Assembly: GCA_030017935.1 (NCBI GenBank)
Contig: JASEGF010000064.1
Coordinates: forward strand, 1 to 10,018
DNA length: 10,018 nucleotides
Reading direction: 5' to 3'
From: Bacteroidales bacterium
GTDB taxonomy: Bacteria > Bacteroidota > Bacteroidia > Bacteroidales > DTU049
Shown here: piece by piece, positions 1 to 7,254 of the stretch
How positions within the stretch are numbered: position 1 is the first letter of the stretch
Layout of the letters: the number at the start of each line of letters is the position of its first letter
Translations under genes and position numbers: made by a program
Notes under the pieces: generated by a model
The model's input: only the letters and a program-made list of their open reading frames with translations
Told to the model about the DNA's origin: nothing
Databases searched by the model: none

Positions 1-2
1 TG

Positions 3-37
3 TTACTTTTCTTTGTGTAGCTGACAAAGAAAAGTAA
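3..37. repeat. Perfect 14-bp-stem hairpin near the left edge
   Basis: Bases 3-16 and 24-37 are exact reverse complements (core arm TACTTTTCTTTGT), separated by the 7-nt loop GTAGCTG. No T-tract follows directly on either strand, so this is not a textbook intrinsic terminator. It lies outside the operon that ends at 137-175. It could be the terminator of a gene left of the window, or a copy of a dispersed intergenic hairpin repeat. The purine/pyrimidine-biased arms favour a repeat family, but only one copy is visible here. Confidence 0.6.
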
Positions 38-136
38 ATTATATAAAAATTTATTCAAAAAAAAATTGATACTGACTATGTATGTACATAAAAAAATTAG
101 TTTCTAATAAAAAGTTTAATACTACTAATGCATAAT

Positions 137-175
137 AAAAAAAAGTTCCATAATTATTCATTATGAAACTTTTTT
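137..175 (-). terminator. Intrinsic terminator of the bamA/ompH operon (bidirectional)
   Basis: Bases 139-153 pair with 161-175 in a 15-bp stem with one mismatch (148/166) and a 7-nt loop. Read on the minus strand, the stem is followed by eight T residues (the A run at 137-144). It begins about 20 nt after the stop codon of the last operon gene. A T-run at 170-175 means it could also stop transcription entering from the left on the plus strand. Confidence 0.8.
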
Positions 176-196
176 AATACTAATTATTATCAAAAA

Positions 197-709
197 CTAT
201 TTTATACCAAGTTTTTCTTTCACATACATCATGATATCATCTCCACCCTCCCAATATAATACTGAACCTGTACCAGTATCTAAAATATAAGTATAACCTT
301 TCTCTTTAGCTACCTCATCAATAGCTTTTTTAGCTTTATCGATGAGTGGTTGCATTAGCTCTTGTTCTTTTTTAGTTAATAAGTCTTGAGCATTATTTTG
401 GAAATCTTGTATTCGCGTTTGTAAGTCAACTAATTCTTTTTGTTTTATTTGTTTTACTGCATCTATATACTGAGTTTCGTTTGCTAAATATTCATCATAT
501 TTAGTTTGAAATTCACTTGCCATAGCTTCTAATTGTTTTTGTAAATTTTGAGCATAATCATTAAGAGCTTGTCCGGCACTATCTATACCAGGCATTACTT
601 GCATAAGGTCATTAGTATTCAGATGGCCAATCTTTAATTTAGTTTGTTGACCCACCGTTGTGAAAGAAATTAACAATATTAATAATGTGATTAAAGAAAA
701 TTTTTTCAT
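197..709 (-). CDS. ompH: OmpH/Skp family periplasmic chaperone (distal paralog)
   Basis: Predicted periplasmic chaperone of the OmpH/Skp family, which holds unfolded outer-membrane proteins on their way to BamA. From the chosen start (170 aa) there is a signal peptide at residues 1-20 (MKK, hydrophobic core, cleavage near VGQ). Next comes a short strand (KIGHLNTNDL) with the family's early hydrophobic-plus-MPG pattern, then a long charged helical region at about 45-135 that would form the Skp tentacle coiled coil. It closes with a C-terminal strand segment (YTYILDTGTGSVLYW), as expected for the family. An in-frame ATG two codons upstream (715) is possible; 709 was preferred because it starts with MKK like its paralog. 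It is the last gene of the operon, 52 bp after the other ompH, with a possible promoter of its own at 731-738. The stop is TAG. Confidence 0.88.
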   Translation of the reverse strand: MKKFSLITLLILLISFTTVGQQTKLKIGHLNTNDLMQVMPGIDSAGQALNDYAQNLQKQLEAMASEFQTKYDEYLANETQYIDAVKQIKQKELVDLQTRIQDFQNNAQDLLTKKEQELMQPLIDKAKKAIDEVAKEKGYTYILDTGTGSVLYWEGGDDIMMYVKEKLGIK

Positions 710-730
710 ATACATTAAATTTTATTTTTA

Positions 731-738
731 CAAAGATA
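731..738 (-). promoter_or_regulatory. Possible internal -7 box upstream of the distal ompH
   Basis: On the minus strand this reads TATCTTTG, an exact match to the Bacteroidetes -7 consensus TAnnTTTG, with its last base 21 nt upstream of the ATG at 709. No clear TTTG -33 element is present at the usual distance, so it may be a weak internal promoter or chance in AT-rich DNA. Confidence 0.4.
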
Positions 739-761
739 ATAAGATTTTTAATATAAAAAAT

Positions 762-1277
762 TTATAATCCTAAAGATTTTTTAATATCATTAGTGATATC
801 AAGTTTAGTATCATAAAACAATAAAGCAGTATTATTAGAAATATCAAAAATAGCTCCTATCCTATTTGCATCAGCATAGTCATTTATAGCTTGATAGAGT
901 TGATTTTGTATAGGTTGCAATAGAGCTTTTCTACGTTGAAAGAGATCACCATCAGGGCCGAAATATTTTTTTTGTAATTCTTTGGCAGCTTTTTCTGCTT
1001 CTATGATTTCATTTTCTCTTTTAGTTTTTTCATTTTGTGGCAAAAGATAAGCCTCAGCTTGATATTTTTTGTACATCTGATCGATTTCTAAATATTTCTG
1101 CTCTAATTCTGTCTCCCATTGAGCACTTAGATTATCTATTTGTGTTATAGCATTTTGATAGGCAGGCATAGCTTCCAAAATTACTTGAGTATCTACAAAA
1201 GCTATTTTTGTGGTAGTCTGAGCCATTAAGCCCATTGAGAAAAAAATGAATGAAATTGAATAAATTAACTTTTTCAT
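762..1277 (-). CDS. ompH: OmpH/Skp family periplasmic chaperone (proximal paralog)
   Basis: Second predicted Skp-like holdase for outer-membrane proteins (171 aa). There is a clear signal peptide at residues 1-19/20 (MKKLIYSISF, cleaved near LMAQ). It is followed by the typical start KIAFVDTQVILEAMPAY, a long charged coiled-coil region (about 45-135) and the family-typical segment FGPDGDLFQRRKALLQPIQ at 106-124. The C-terminal strands are GAIFDISNNTALLFYD. It sits 17 bp after bamA in the same orientation, so the two are almost certainly cotranscribed. It shares architecture but rather little sequence with the next gene, so this is an old duplication and not a recent tandem copy. Confidence 0.92.
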   Translation of the reverse strand: MKKLIYSISFIFFSMGLMAQTTTKIAFVDTQVILEAMPAYQNAITQIDNLSAQWETELEQKYLEIDQMYKKYQAEAYLLPQNEKTKRENEIIEAEKAAKELQKKYFGPDGDLFQRRKALLQPIQNQLYQAINDYADANRIGAIFDISNNTALLFYDTKLDITNDIKKSLGL

Positions 1278-1294
1278 AATATTTTAATTTTTTT

Positions 1295-3805
1295 TTAATC
1301 AATTGACGCATTTATAGAAAAATGAAACTGTCCTTGATATTTTTTATTTGCATAAGTAGCATCAAAAGGTATGCCAAAATCAAGACCTAATAAGCCAAAC
1401 ATAGGCATATACAATCTAACACCAACGCCAGCAGATTTCATAGTATTAAAAGGTTGAAATTCTTTAATATTTAACCATGTATTACCTGCTTCCACGAAAC
1501 CCAGTAAATAAACTGAAGCCATAGGATTCATTGATAATGGATAACGAATCTCCATAGTATATTTAGCATAGATAGTACCACCCAAATAATTACCATAAAT
1601 ATCGCGTGGTGTTAGTACCTGATTAGCATAGCCTCTCATACCAATAATTTCTCTGCCATCCAGAGAAAAACCAGATAAACCATCACCACCCAAATAATAT
1701 CTTTCAAATGGACTTAATCCAATCGATTTATTATACATACCCATGAAACCAAATTTAGCTCTAGCCATGAAAACCCATTTCCCATAAATAGTTGTGTAAT
1801 TCGTAAGTTCAATTTTCCATTTATGATATTCTAACCATTTAAATTTAACAGAATCTGGCATTTCTCCCCAGTTAGCATCCTTAAACAAAGAATATGGCGG
1901 AGTCATATTTACTGATAAATAAATATTACTACCGGTTGAAGGATATATAGGTGAATCAGTAGAATTTCTACTAAAGGAAATACCTAAGTTTAAATTATTT
2001 GCAACACCATTTTTAAAAGAAAGGGTTTGTATATAATCTTTTAGATTGTAATGCAGATAATTGAGAGAAAGATATAATCGAGAAAAATCATCAGGTTTTT
2101 TCAATTTCATTCCTAATCCCACGCTAGCACCAGTGATAGATATCTCTTGCCTTTTCAGTAGAGTACCAGCAGAGTTATATGTACCATCTTCTTTTTTGCT
2201 AACACCATTAGTTTCTAAAGAATGATAAACAGAGATAGATAAAGTATTGGGTCTTTTGCCGCCTAACCATGGCTCAATAAAACTAAAATTGTATGACTGA
2301 TAATATTGACCATTGGTTTGACCTCTGATAGACAGCACCTGTCCATCACCAGAAGGTATAGGACGCCAAGCATCTTTTTTGAATAAATTTCTTAAAGAGA
2401 AATTATTAAGAACTAATCCTAAAGTACCTACAAATCTACCTAGTCCCCAGCCACCAGACAGCTCTATTTGATTAGTAGAAACTTCTTCTACTACATATTC
2501 TAGGTCTACAGTACCGGCAGCAGGATTAGGATTCATATTAACGTTTAATTTTTCTTGATTAAAAAAACGCATCTGAGATAGTTCCATTTGAGTACGCATA
2601 ATATCTGAGCGTCTAAATAGATCACCAGGTTTACTACGTACTTCCCTTAAAATCACTCTATCATTAGTAACTGTATTACCAATAACAGAAACTTTATTAA
2701 TAGTGGCTTGTTTACCTTCGTAAATCTGTATTTCTATATCTATACTATCATCTACAATATTTGTAATTACAGGATTCATTTGAAAAAATAAATATCCATT
2801 ATCTAGATACAAAGCAGATACATCGGCACCATTAGGATTTGCATATAAATTTGTTTGTAACAATTTCTCATTATAAACATCACCTTTTTTAATTTTTAAT
2901 ATTTGATTTAGCGCCTCATCAGTATATTTAGTATTACCCACCCAAGATATATTTCTGAAAAAATATTTTTTCCCTTCTTCCACATATATATCAATAGCGA
3001 TACTTTTATCATCCACTTTATATATAGAATCTTTTAATATCAAGGCATCTTTATAACCCAGCTCTGCGTACTTGCTAATGACATTGGCTTTATCTTTTTC
3101 ATAATTAGCAGGTATATATTTAGAGGATTTGAAAATGTTTAAAACACTTTTTTCTTTAGTGTCTTTCATAGCTTTTTTTAGCTTATTATCAGCAATGACG
3201 TTGTTGTTTTCGAAATTGATATTTTCGATTTTAACCCTAGAACCTTTATCTACATAGATATAAAGAACAGATCTGCCTTTAGCAGCAGTATCTACTTGTT
3301 GAGAGACTTTAACATTTACATTATTAAAGCCTTTATCAATATAATATTTTTTAATTTTATCAATAGCATTAGAAATAGCAAATTCTGTAAGGATATCACC
3401 AGAATGAATATTAATTTTTTCTTTTAAAGTATTAGCCTCGCCTTTTCTGACACCTTCTATTACTAAACTAGACATTCTGTTTTTTTCTTCTAAAAAAATA
3501 TCTAAATAAATAGTACTACCAGAACGAGAAATCACTGATATTTCAACACGTTCAAACATCCCTTGCTTATACAGATTTTTAATAGCATTTTGAATATCTT
3601 CGCCAGGTATAGTAATTTTTTTGCCTGGAGTCAAATTACTAATCATAATAATTAAATCTTTAGACTCCTCATTTTGAATACCAGAAACAGTAACTCCACC
3701 GATAATATATTCTTGGGGTATTCTATAATCTATATCTATTATTTGTCCAGATAACAATATGGGAATTATAACAAAGTAAAATAAAAACGAAATTTTTTTT
3801 ATCAT
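1295..3805 (-). CDS. bamA: Outer-membrane protein assembly factor BamA
   Basis: Core of the BAM complex, an Omp85-family barrel that folds beta-barrel proteins into the outer membrane. From the ATG at 3805 the protein has 836 residues. A signal peptide covers 1-20 (MIKKISFLFYF...LLSGQ). About five POTRA repeats follow, roughly 35-108, 112-187, 190-277, 281-364 and 367-443, with typical segments such as VSVIGNTVTNDRVILREV and the GD turns before LFRRS. The 16-strand barrel runs from about 445 to the end. The conserved loop-6 (V/I/L)RG(F/Y) motif is MRGY at 723-726. The longer open frame starts at a TTG at 3868, would overlap uppS and would bury the signal peptide, so it was rejected. The protein ends FHFSINASID, without the terminal aromatic residue usual in barrel proteins. 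It lies between uppS (49-bp gap) and ompH. Confidence 0.97.
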   Translation of the reverse strand: MIKKISFLFYFVIIPILLSGQIIDIDYRIPQEYIIGGVTVSGIQNEESKDLIIMISNLTPGKKITIPGEDIQNAIKNLYKQGMFERVEISVISRSGSTIYLDIFLEEKNRMSSLVIEGVRKGEANTLKEKINIHSGDILTEFAISNAIDKIKKYYIDKGFNNVNVKVSQQVDTAAKGRSVLYIYVDKGSRVKIENINFENNNVIADNKLKKAMKDTKEKSVLNIFKSSKYIPANYEKDKANVISKYAELGYKDALILKDSIYKVDDKSIAIDIYVEEGKKYFFRNISWVGNTKYTDEALNQILKIKKGDVYNEKLLQTNLYANPNGADVSALYLDNGYLFFQMNPVITNIVDDSIDIEIQIYEGKQATINKVSVIGNTVTNDRVILREVRSKPGDLFRRSDIMRTQMELSQMRFFNQEKLNVNMNPNPAAGTVDLEYVVEEVSTNQIELSGGWGLGRFVGTLGLVLNNFSLRNLFKKDAWRPIPSGDGQVLSIRGQTNGQYYQSYNFSFIEPWLGGKRPNTLSISVYHSLETNGVSKKEDGTYNSAGTLLKRQEISITGASVGLGMKLKKPDDFSRLYLSLNYLHYNLKDYIQTLSFKNGVANNLNLGISFSRNSTDSPIYPSTGSNIYLSVNMTPPYSLFKDANWGEMPDSVKFKWLEYHKWKIELTNYTTIYGKWVFMARAKFGFMGMYNKSIGLSPFERYYLGGDGLSGFSLDGREIIGMRGYANQVLTPRDIYGNYLGGTIYAKYTMEIRYPLSMNPMASVYLLGFVEAGNTWLNIKEFQPFNTMKSAGVGVRLYMPMFGLLGLDFGIPFDATYANKKYQGQFHFSINASID

Positions 3806-3854
3806 ATAAATTGAGTTAATAATAGAATTGATAATATTTTCATAAATTAATAGT

Positions 3855-4571
3855 TTATAATTTACCAAATTTTCTTTTACGACTTGCGAAATCTAGCAAA
3901 GCTTTGTCGAGTTCATTTTCATCGAAGTCTGGCCATAATATGGAAGTGAAATATAATTCACTATATGCAGATTGGAAAAGTAAAAAATTAGAAAATCTTT
4001 TTTCACCAGAAGTACGTATAATGAGATCTGGATCAGGTAAATCAGGTAAATACAAATGTTGTCTAAAAGTATCTAAATTAATTTCGTCAATAGACATTTG
4101 ACCATTAACAACCTTAAGAGCAATTTTCTTAGTAGCATCCACTATTTCTTGTCTAGAACCATAACTAATAGCAATCACAAGAGTTAACCCATTATTATTA
4201 GCAGTTTCTGATTCTAAAGCAGCTATTCCCTGCTGCACATTTTCTGGTAAAAGTGATATAGCACCCATAAATTTCACTTTTACACCCTTATTTATTAAGT
4301 CATCAGAGTATATACTGATAGCTTTATCAAAAAGAGTAAACAAATAAGAGACTTCATCCTGAGGACGTCCCCAATTTTCAATAGAAAAAGCAAAAAGAGT
4401 TAAATATTTTATTCCTAATTCACCAGCTCTATTGATAGTTTTTTTTGCAGCATCTATGCCTGCCTCATGTCCTTTGACTCTAGGTAACCCTTTTTTAGAA
4501 GCCCATCTACCATTACCATCCATTATGATAGCTATATGAGTAGGTAAAATATCATATAATTTTTCAGTCAT
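3855..4571 (-). CDS. uppS: Undecaprenyl diphosphate synthase (isoprenyl transferase)
   Basis: Cis-prenyltransferase that adds isopentenyl units to farnesyl diphosphate to make C55 undecaprenyl diphosphate, the lipid carrier for peptidoglycan and surface glycans. It is cytosolic and membrane-associated. With the ATG start the protein is 238 aa, a normal length. Visible motifs in order are IAIIMDGNGRWA (catalytic Asp18), KGHEAG at 34-39, FAFSIENWGRP at 60-70, SYGSR at 137-141 (in place of NYGGR) and PDLIIRTSGEKR-SNFLLFQSAYSELYF near 181-208, which binds diphosphate and Mg2+. The start is ATG 4571, two bases after the TGA of the upstream gene; a TTG two codons earlier would overlap that stop and is less likely. 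The tight spacing implies translational coupling with the porG-like gene. Confidence 0.97.
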   Translation of the reverse strand: MTEKLYDILPTHIAIIMDGNGRWASKKGLPRVKGHEAGIDAAKKTINRAGELGIKYLTLFAFSIENWGRPQDEVSYLFTLFDKAISIYSDDLINKGVKVKFMGAISLLPENVQQGIAALESETANNNGLTLVIAISYGSRQEIVDATKKIALKVVNGQMSIDEINLDTFRQHLYLPDLPDPDLIIRTSGEKRFSNFLLFQSAYSELYFTSILWPDFDENELDKALLDFASRKRKFGKL

Positions 4572-4573
4572 AA

Positions 4574-5464
4574 TCAAAAACTAATTTTATTTTTATTTTT
4601 AAGATTATATTCATAATCTTTGCGTTTATCTCTATATCGAGGATTCATACCTTCACATTTCATAGTTTTGTTTTTAAATCTAAATGATAGGCCTACATTA
4701 ATGACAGAATACCAATCATTAGTAGACGGATCACCACGCCATTTATCAATATTACTACTATTAAGTTCTGAATGGTCTAATAGGTTAGGATCTGATAAAT
4801 AAGGTGCAATAGGATCTATCTGAGAAGCTAAAACTAAAGGATCTGGATACGTGGTGCTCACATCATCTATGTAATCAGTAAAAGTATATCGCATGCCCCA
4901 TTCTATATGGCAAACAAATGTTTCAGACAGTGCAATTTTAACACCTATGCCCATTGGTATAGCAAAACTATTTAGTGAATAAGGTTTGCGATCAGGATAA
5001 AAAGTAGTACCCTGCCCCTCTGTACCCATCGGTTGCAAATCTATCCATTCATCATTATATTTAGCTTGTGGATTAAAATAAAACCAATTTATGCCTAAAA
5101 ATAAATATGGAGAAAAAAAATGTTGGATAGTACCTGGACGAAATTTATAATAATTAATCTCTCCAACTACACCTACTTCTAATATTTGGGATCTAAAATG
5201 TAAATTTCTCTCCGGATAATAATTAATCTTACTATCTGCAGCTCTCACACTACCATAATTACCAAAAAGCCTCACACTTAAATAATCACGATAGTTATAT
5301 CTGTAATACAGACCTCCCGATGGACGTGTAAAATAAAAATGATAATATGGGTTCAAATCTCCTATATAATACATTCCACCACCACTTATGCCTACTTCAT
5401 TTCTTTGCCCGTAAGCACTCATCGTTATTAAAAAAATTATAAGAATTACTAAGCATTTTTTCAT
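4574..5464 (-). CDS. porG: PorG-like outer-membrane beta-barrel protein (DUF6089)
   Basis: Predicted small outer-membrane beta-barrel protein of the DUF6089 family, 296 aa. The family member PorG of Porphyromonas gingivalis is a type IX secretion component associated with the PorK/PorN ring, and lies in the same order next to uppS and bamA. Visible here are a signal peptide at 1-20 (MKKCLVILIIFLITMSAYGQ), the N-terminal GGGMYYIGDLNP motif at 28-39, alternating aromatic strands (for example YLSVRLFGNYGSVRA and SPYLFLGINWFYF), the TDYIDDVSTTY segment at 196-206 and RGDPSTNDWY at 243-252. After the last predicted strand (INVGLSFRF, ending about 263) comes a basic, lysine-rich tail of some 30 residues. 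It is first in the operon and ends with TGA two bases before uppS. The family assignment is firm, but a role in type IX secretion is inferred from the homolog and no other Por/Gld genes are in the window. Confidence 0.85.
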   Translation of the reverse strand: MKKCLVILIIFLITMSAYGQRNEVGISGGGMYYIGDLNPYYHFYFTRPSGGLYYRYNYRDYLSVRLFGNYGSVRAADSKINYYPERNLHFRSQILEVGVVGEINYYKFRPGTIQHFFSPYLFLGINWFYFNPQAKYNDEWIDLQPMGTEGQGTTFYPDRKPYSLNSFAIPMGIGVKIALSETFVCHIEWGMRYTFTDYIDDVSTTYPDPLVLASQIDPIAPYLSDPNLLDHSELNSSNIDKWRGDPSTNDWYSVINVGLSFRFKNKTMKCEGMNPRYRDKRKDYEYNLKNKNKISF

Positions 5465-5506
5465 AATAGAAATATAACGACTATAAAGTCAAAAAATTAT
5501 AATATG

Positions 5507-5514
5507 CAAAGTTA
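5507..5514 (-). promoter_or_regulatory. -7 box of the porG-uppS-bamA-ompH operon promoter
   Basis: The minus strand reads TAACTTTG followed by CA, an exact TAnnTTTG match. It lies 42 nt upstream of the porG-like ATG, giving a leader of about 35-38 nt that includes a small dyad (GACT-4 nt-AGTC, 5479-5490). A TTTG -33 element is not evident at 19-21 bp, so only the -7 half is supported. Confidence 0.5.
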
Positions 5515-5564
5515 ATGGAAAAATTAAATATTTTTTGAATAAAAAAATGGCAAATGCTCAATAT

Positions 5565-6419
5565 CTATAAGTTAAATTCATTTAAATAACAAGAATTCAG
5601 ATTTTTTGAAACAAAAATTGCATTGTAATTATTATAGTTTACGTGAATACATACATCATCTCTATGGGAGTTAATGCTATCACCTAAATTTTCTACAACA
5701 TCTATCGAGCCATCATCCATAATAGTAGTATAGAATATATCAAAATCATTTCTATTATCAGAAAAATTGCGACTAAAAAATAATGTTAATCCATCACTCA
5801 TAATAAATGGAGATATTTCATCAGCAGCAGTATTAACATTAGGCCCCAAATTTCTAGGCATAGACCATTTACCAGATTCTATATATTCCACTTCATAAAT
5901 ATCATAACCACCATAACCACCAGCTCTATCACTAGAAAAATAAATTTTTTGCTTATCATATGTAAATGAGCCCTGTATTTCATTGGCATTAGTATTAAAA
6001 GGCAAAAAATCATATTGTACAATCTCTCCATTATTAATCTTGATGCTATATAAGTCTACAGAATTTTTATTTTTCACAGAAATTAGAAATACACCATTGA
6101 TATTTTTTAAATTACTAGAATGATAAATTTGACGTGTAGTTTTTACATCATTAGATAATTGATATACAATAAATTGAACTTTGGAGATATCATCGATATA
6201 GCAAGATTTAATATCTGTTTTAATACATAAAAGATATTTAGAATCATTACTGAAGCCCAAAGGAATAATATTTTGATAATCTGAAGAATCAAGTATTTTA
6301 ATGTCGCTTACATTATCATCTATATTGTCATTTGGTGAAAAAACAAAATCTTTTGATGGCCAAATGATATTTATAAATGTGGCTAATGAAATCAATAAAA
6401 ATGCTTGAATCAAATTCAT
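5565..6419 (-). CDS. PD40-repeat (TolB-like beta-propeller) exported protein
   Basis: A 284-aa protein of unknown specific function with PD40/WD40-like propeller repeats. The N-terminus (residues 4-20) is hydrophobic and reads as an uncleaved anchor or a poor signal peptide; there is no lipobox cysteine. The clearest repeat is KIYFSSDRAGGYGGYDIYEV at 158-177, followed by W-MPRNLGPNVNTAADEISPF, then LTLFFSRN...DFDIFYT at 211-231. A degenerate third blade, NAIFVSKNLN, lies at 266-275. In Bacteroidetes such repeats are usually found in larger OmpA-fused envelope proteins such as PorE. Here there is no OmpA or TPR domain and too few repeats for a complete propeller. The start is the first ATG; an upstream TTG at 6446 adds nine residues without a better signal. 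It is a single-gene unit, ending TAG 101 bp before the porG-like gene in the same direction. Confidence 0.75.
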   Translation of the reverse strand: MNLIQAFLLISLATFINIIWPSKDFVFSPNDNIDDNVSDIKILDSSDYQNIIPLGFSNDSKYLLCIKTDIKSCYIDDISKVQFIVYQLSNDVKTTRQIYHSSNLKNINGVFLISVKNKNSVDLYSIKINNGEIVQYDFLPFNTNANEIQGSFTYDKQKIYFSSDRAGGYGGYDIYEVEYIESGKWSMPRNLGPNVNTAADEISPFIMSDGLTLFFSRNFSDNRNDFDIFYTTIMDDGSIDVVENLGDSINSHRDDVCIHVNYNNYNAIFVSKNLNSCYLNEFNL

Positions 6420-6439
6420 TATTTTTTTGGTTATAAAAT

Positions 6440-6456
6440 TATACAAAAATTGTATA
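6440..6456. promoter_or_regulatory. 17-bp dyad, possible operator upstream of the PD40 gene
   Basis: TATACAA-AAA-TTGTATA is a perfect inverted repeat with 7-bp arms and a 3-bp spacer, 21 bp upstream of the PD40 gene ATG and on its promoter-proximal side. The size and symmetry fit a dimeric repressor site, but the DNA is very AT-rich, no regulator gene is nearby and no second copy was noticed. Confidence 0.35.
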
Positions 6457-6574
6457 TTTCAACTAATATTTTTATAACTTTTAGACCATAATTAATCTTT
6501 CTATATATAGATCACAATATAAAATAGATAAAAAAGGATTAATTAATTTAATAATGACAAAAGAAAAAATTTAA

Positions 6575-6582
6575 TAATTTTG
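6575..6582 (+). promoter_or_regulatory. -7 box of the frr promoter
   Basis: TAATTTTG followed by CA matches TAnnTTTG and ends 12 nt before the frr ATG, predicting a leader of only about 7-8 nt. A clear -33 TTTG is not seen. If real, it also excludes the TTG at 6580, which lies inside the box, as the translation start. Confidence 0.5.
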
Positions 6583-6594
6583 CAAAAAAATATT

Positions 6595-7158
6595 ATGGAA
6601 AACCGAATAATAGATTTAAAGAAAAAATTTGAAGAAAATCTAAATAATACAATTAGTTTTTTAAATAAAGAATTGGTTAAAATACGTACTGGCAAAGCAC
6701 ATCCATCTATATTTGATGGGATAAAAATCGATTATTATGGTAATCCAACACCACTAAATCAAATGGCTAATATTAACATACCTGACGCAAAAACAATAGT
6801 AATTCAACCATGGGATAAATCTGTTTTATCATTTATAGAAAAAGCTATTTTAAATGCTAATTTAGGTTTCACTCCTATTAATAATGGAGAGATAATTAGA
6901 ATAAATATACCTCAATTAACTGAAGAACGCCGAAAAGAATATGTGAAATTAGCTAAAATGGAAGGCGAAAAAGCTAAAGTCTCTGTCAGAAATATACGTA
7001 GAGAATTCTTAGAAAAACTCAAAAAATTGGAAAAAGAAGGTATACCAGAAGATGAAATTAAAAAAAGTGAAAAAGAATTTCAGGATATAGTAGATAATGC
7101 AATGAAACAAATAGATTCTTTAATAGAATTGAAAGAAAAGGAAATATTACAAATATAA
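6595..7158 (+). CDS. frr: Ribosome recycling factor
   Basis: Splits the post-termination 70S ribosome together with EF-G, in the cytosol. The protein is 187 aa, the normal size. Conserved segments seen in order are IRTGKAHPSIFDGI (30-43), DYYGNPTPLNQMANI, the IQPWDKS turn (70-76), IEKAI-NANLGFTP-NNG (81-98), IPQLTEERRKEYVK (105-118) and KVSVRNIRRE (128-137) in the tRNA-mimic three-helix bundle. It ends with the acidic/lysine-rich helix LIELKEKEIL. The start is ATG 6595; an open frame from TTG 6580 would add five residues but overlaps the promoter box. The usual upstream partner pyrH is not next to it: frr stands alone, divergent from the PD40 gene, with a tRNA gene facing it 4 bp after its TAA. 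Confidence 0.97.
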   Translation: MENRIIDLKKKFEENLNNTISFLNKELVKIRTGKAHPSIFDGIKIDYYGNPTPLNQMANINIPDAKTIVIQPWDKSVLSFIEKAILNANLGFTPINNGEIIRINIPQLTEERRKEYVKLAKMEGEKAKVSVRNIRREFLEKLKKLEKEGIPEDEIKKSEKEFQDIVDNAMKQIDSLIELKEKEILQI

Positions 7159-7162
7159 AAAA

Positions 7163-7237
7163 TGGGTTGTAGCAGACTCGAACTGCTGGCCTCATGCCTG
7201 TCAAGCATGCGCTCTAAACCAACTGAGCTAACAACCC
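7163..7237 (-). tRNA. tRNA-Val (anticodon GAC)
   Basis: The minus strand folds into a complete 75-nt cloverleaf. The acceptor stem is GGGTTGT/ACAACCC and the D arm is GCTC-AGTTGGTTTA-GAGC. The anticodon arm is CATGC-TTGACAG-GCATG with U33 and anticodon GAC (reads GUC/GUU). A 5-nt variable loop and the T arm AGCAG-TTCGAGT-CTGCT follow, then discriminator A. A35, C36 and A73 agree with known valine identity elements. The 3' CCA is not encoded and must be added after transcription. A T-rich stretch follows the 3' end and overlaps the frr stop region. Confidence 0.95.
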
Positions 7238-7254
7238 TTTTAAAAAATTTTTTG

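Noticed and set aside
81..90. TATGTACATA palindrome as an operator
   Set aside because: Ten bases in AT-rich DNA, downstream of a terminator with no gene beside it; not distinguishable from chance.
3806..3868. 21-residue N-terminal extension of BamA from a TTG start
   Set aside because: It overlaps uppS, starts with TTG and places the signal peptide internally; ATG 3805 gives a normal signal peptide.
3904..4101. 65-codon plus-strand open frame inside uppS
   Set aside because: Antisense to conserved uppS motifs, with no promoter or leader.
5531..5546. TTTTTT-GAAT-AAAAAA hairpin as terminator of the PD40 gene
   Set aside because: The stem is only six A/T pairs with no G/C, too weak to call in this AT-rich background.
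6503..6517. CRP-like half site (TGTGATC on the minus strand)
   Set aside because: Only one half of the inverted repeat is present, and no second half lies at the proper spacing.
7163..7237. tRNA gene as an integration site for a mobile element
   Set aside because: No integrase, no repeated tRNA 3' end and only housekeeping genes on both sides.
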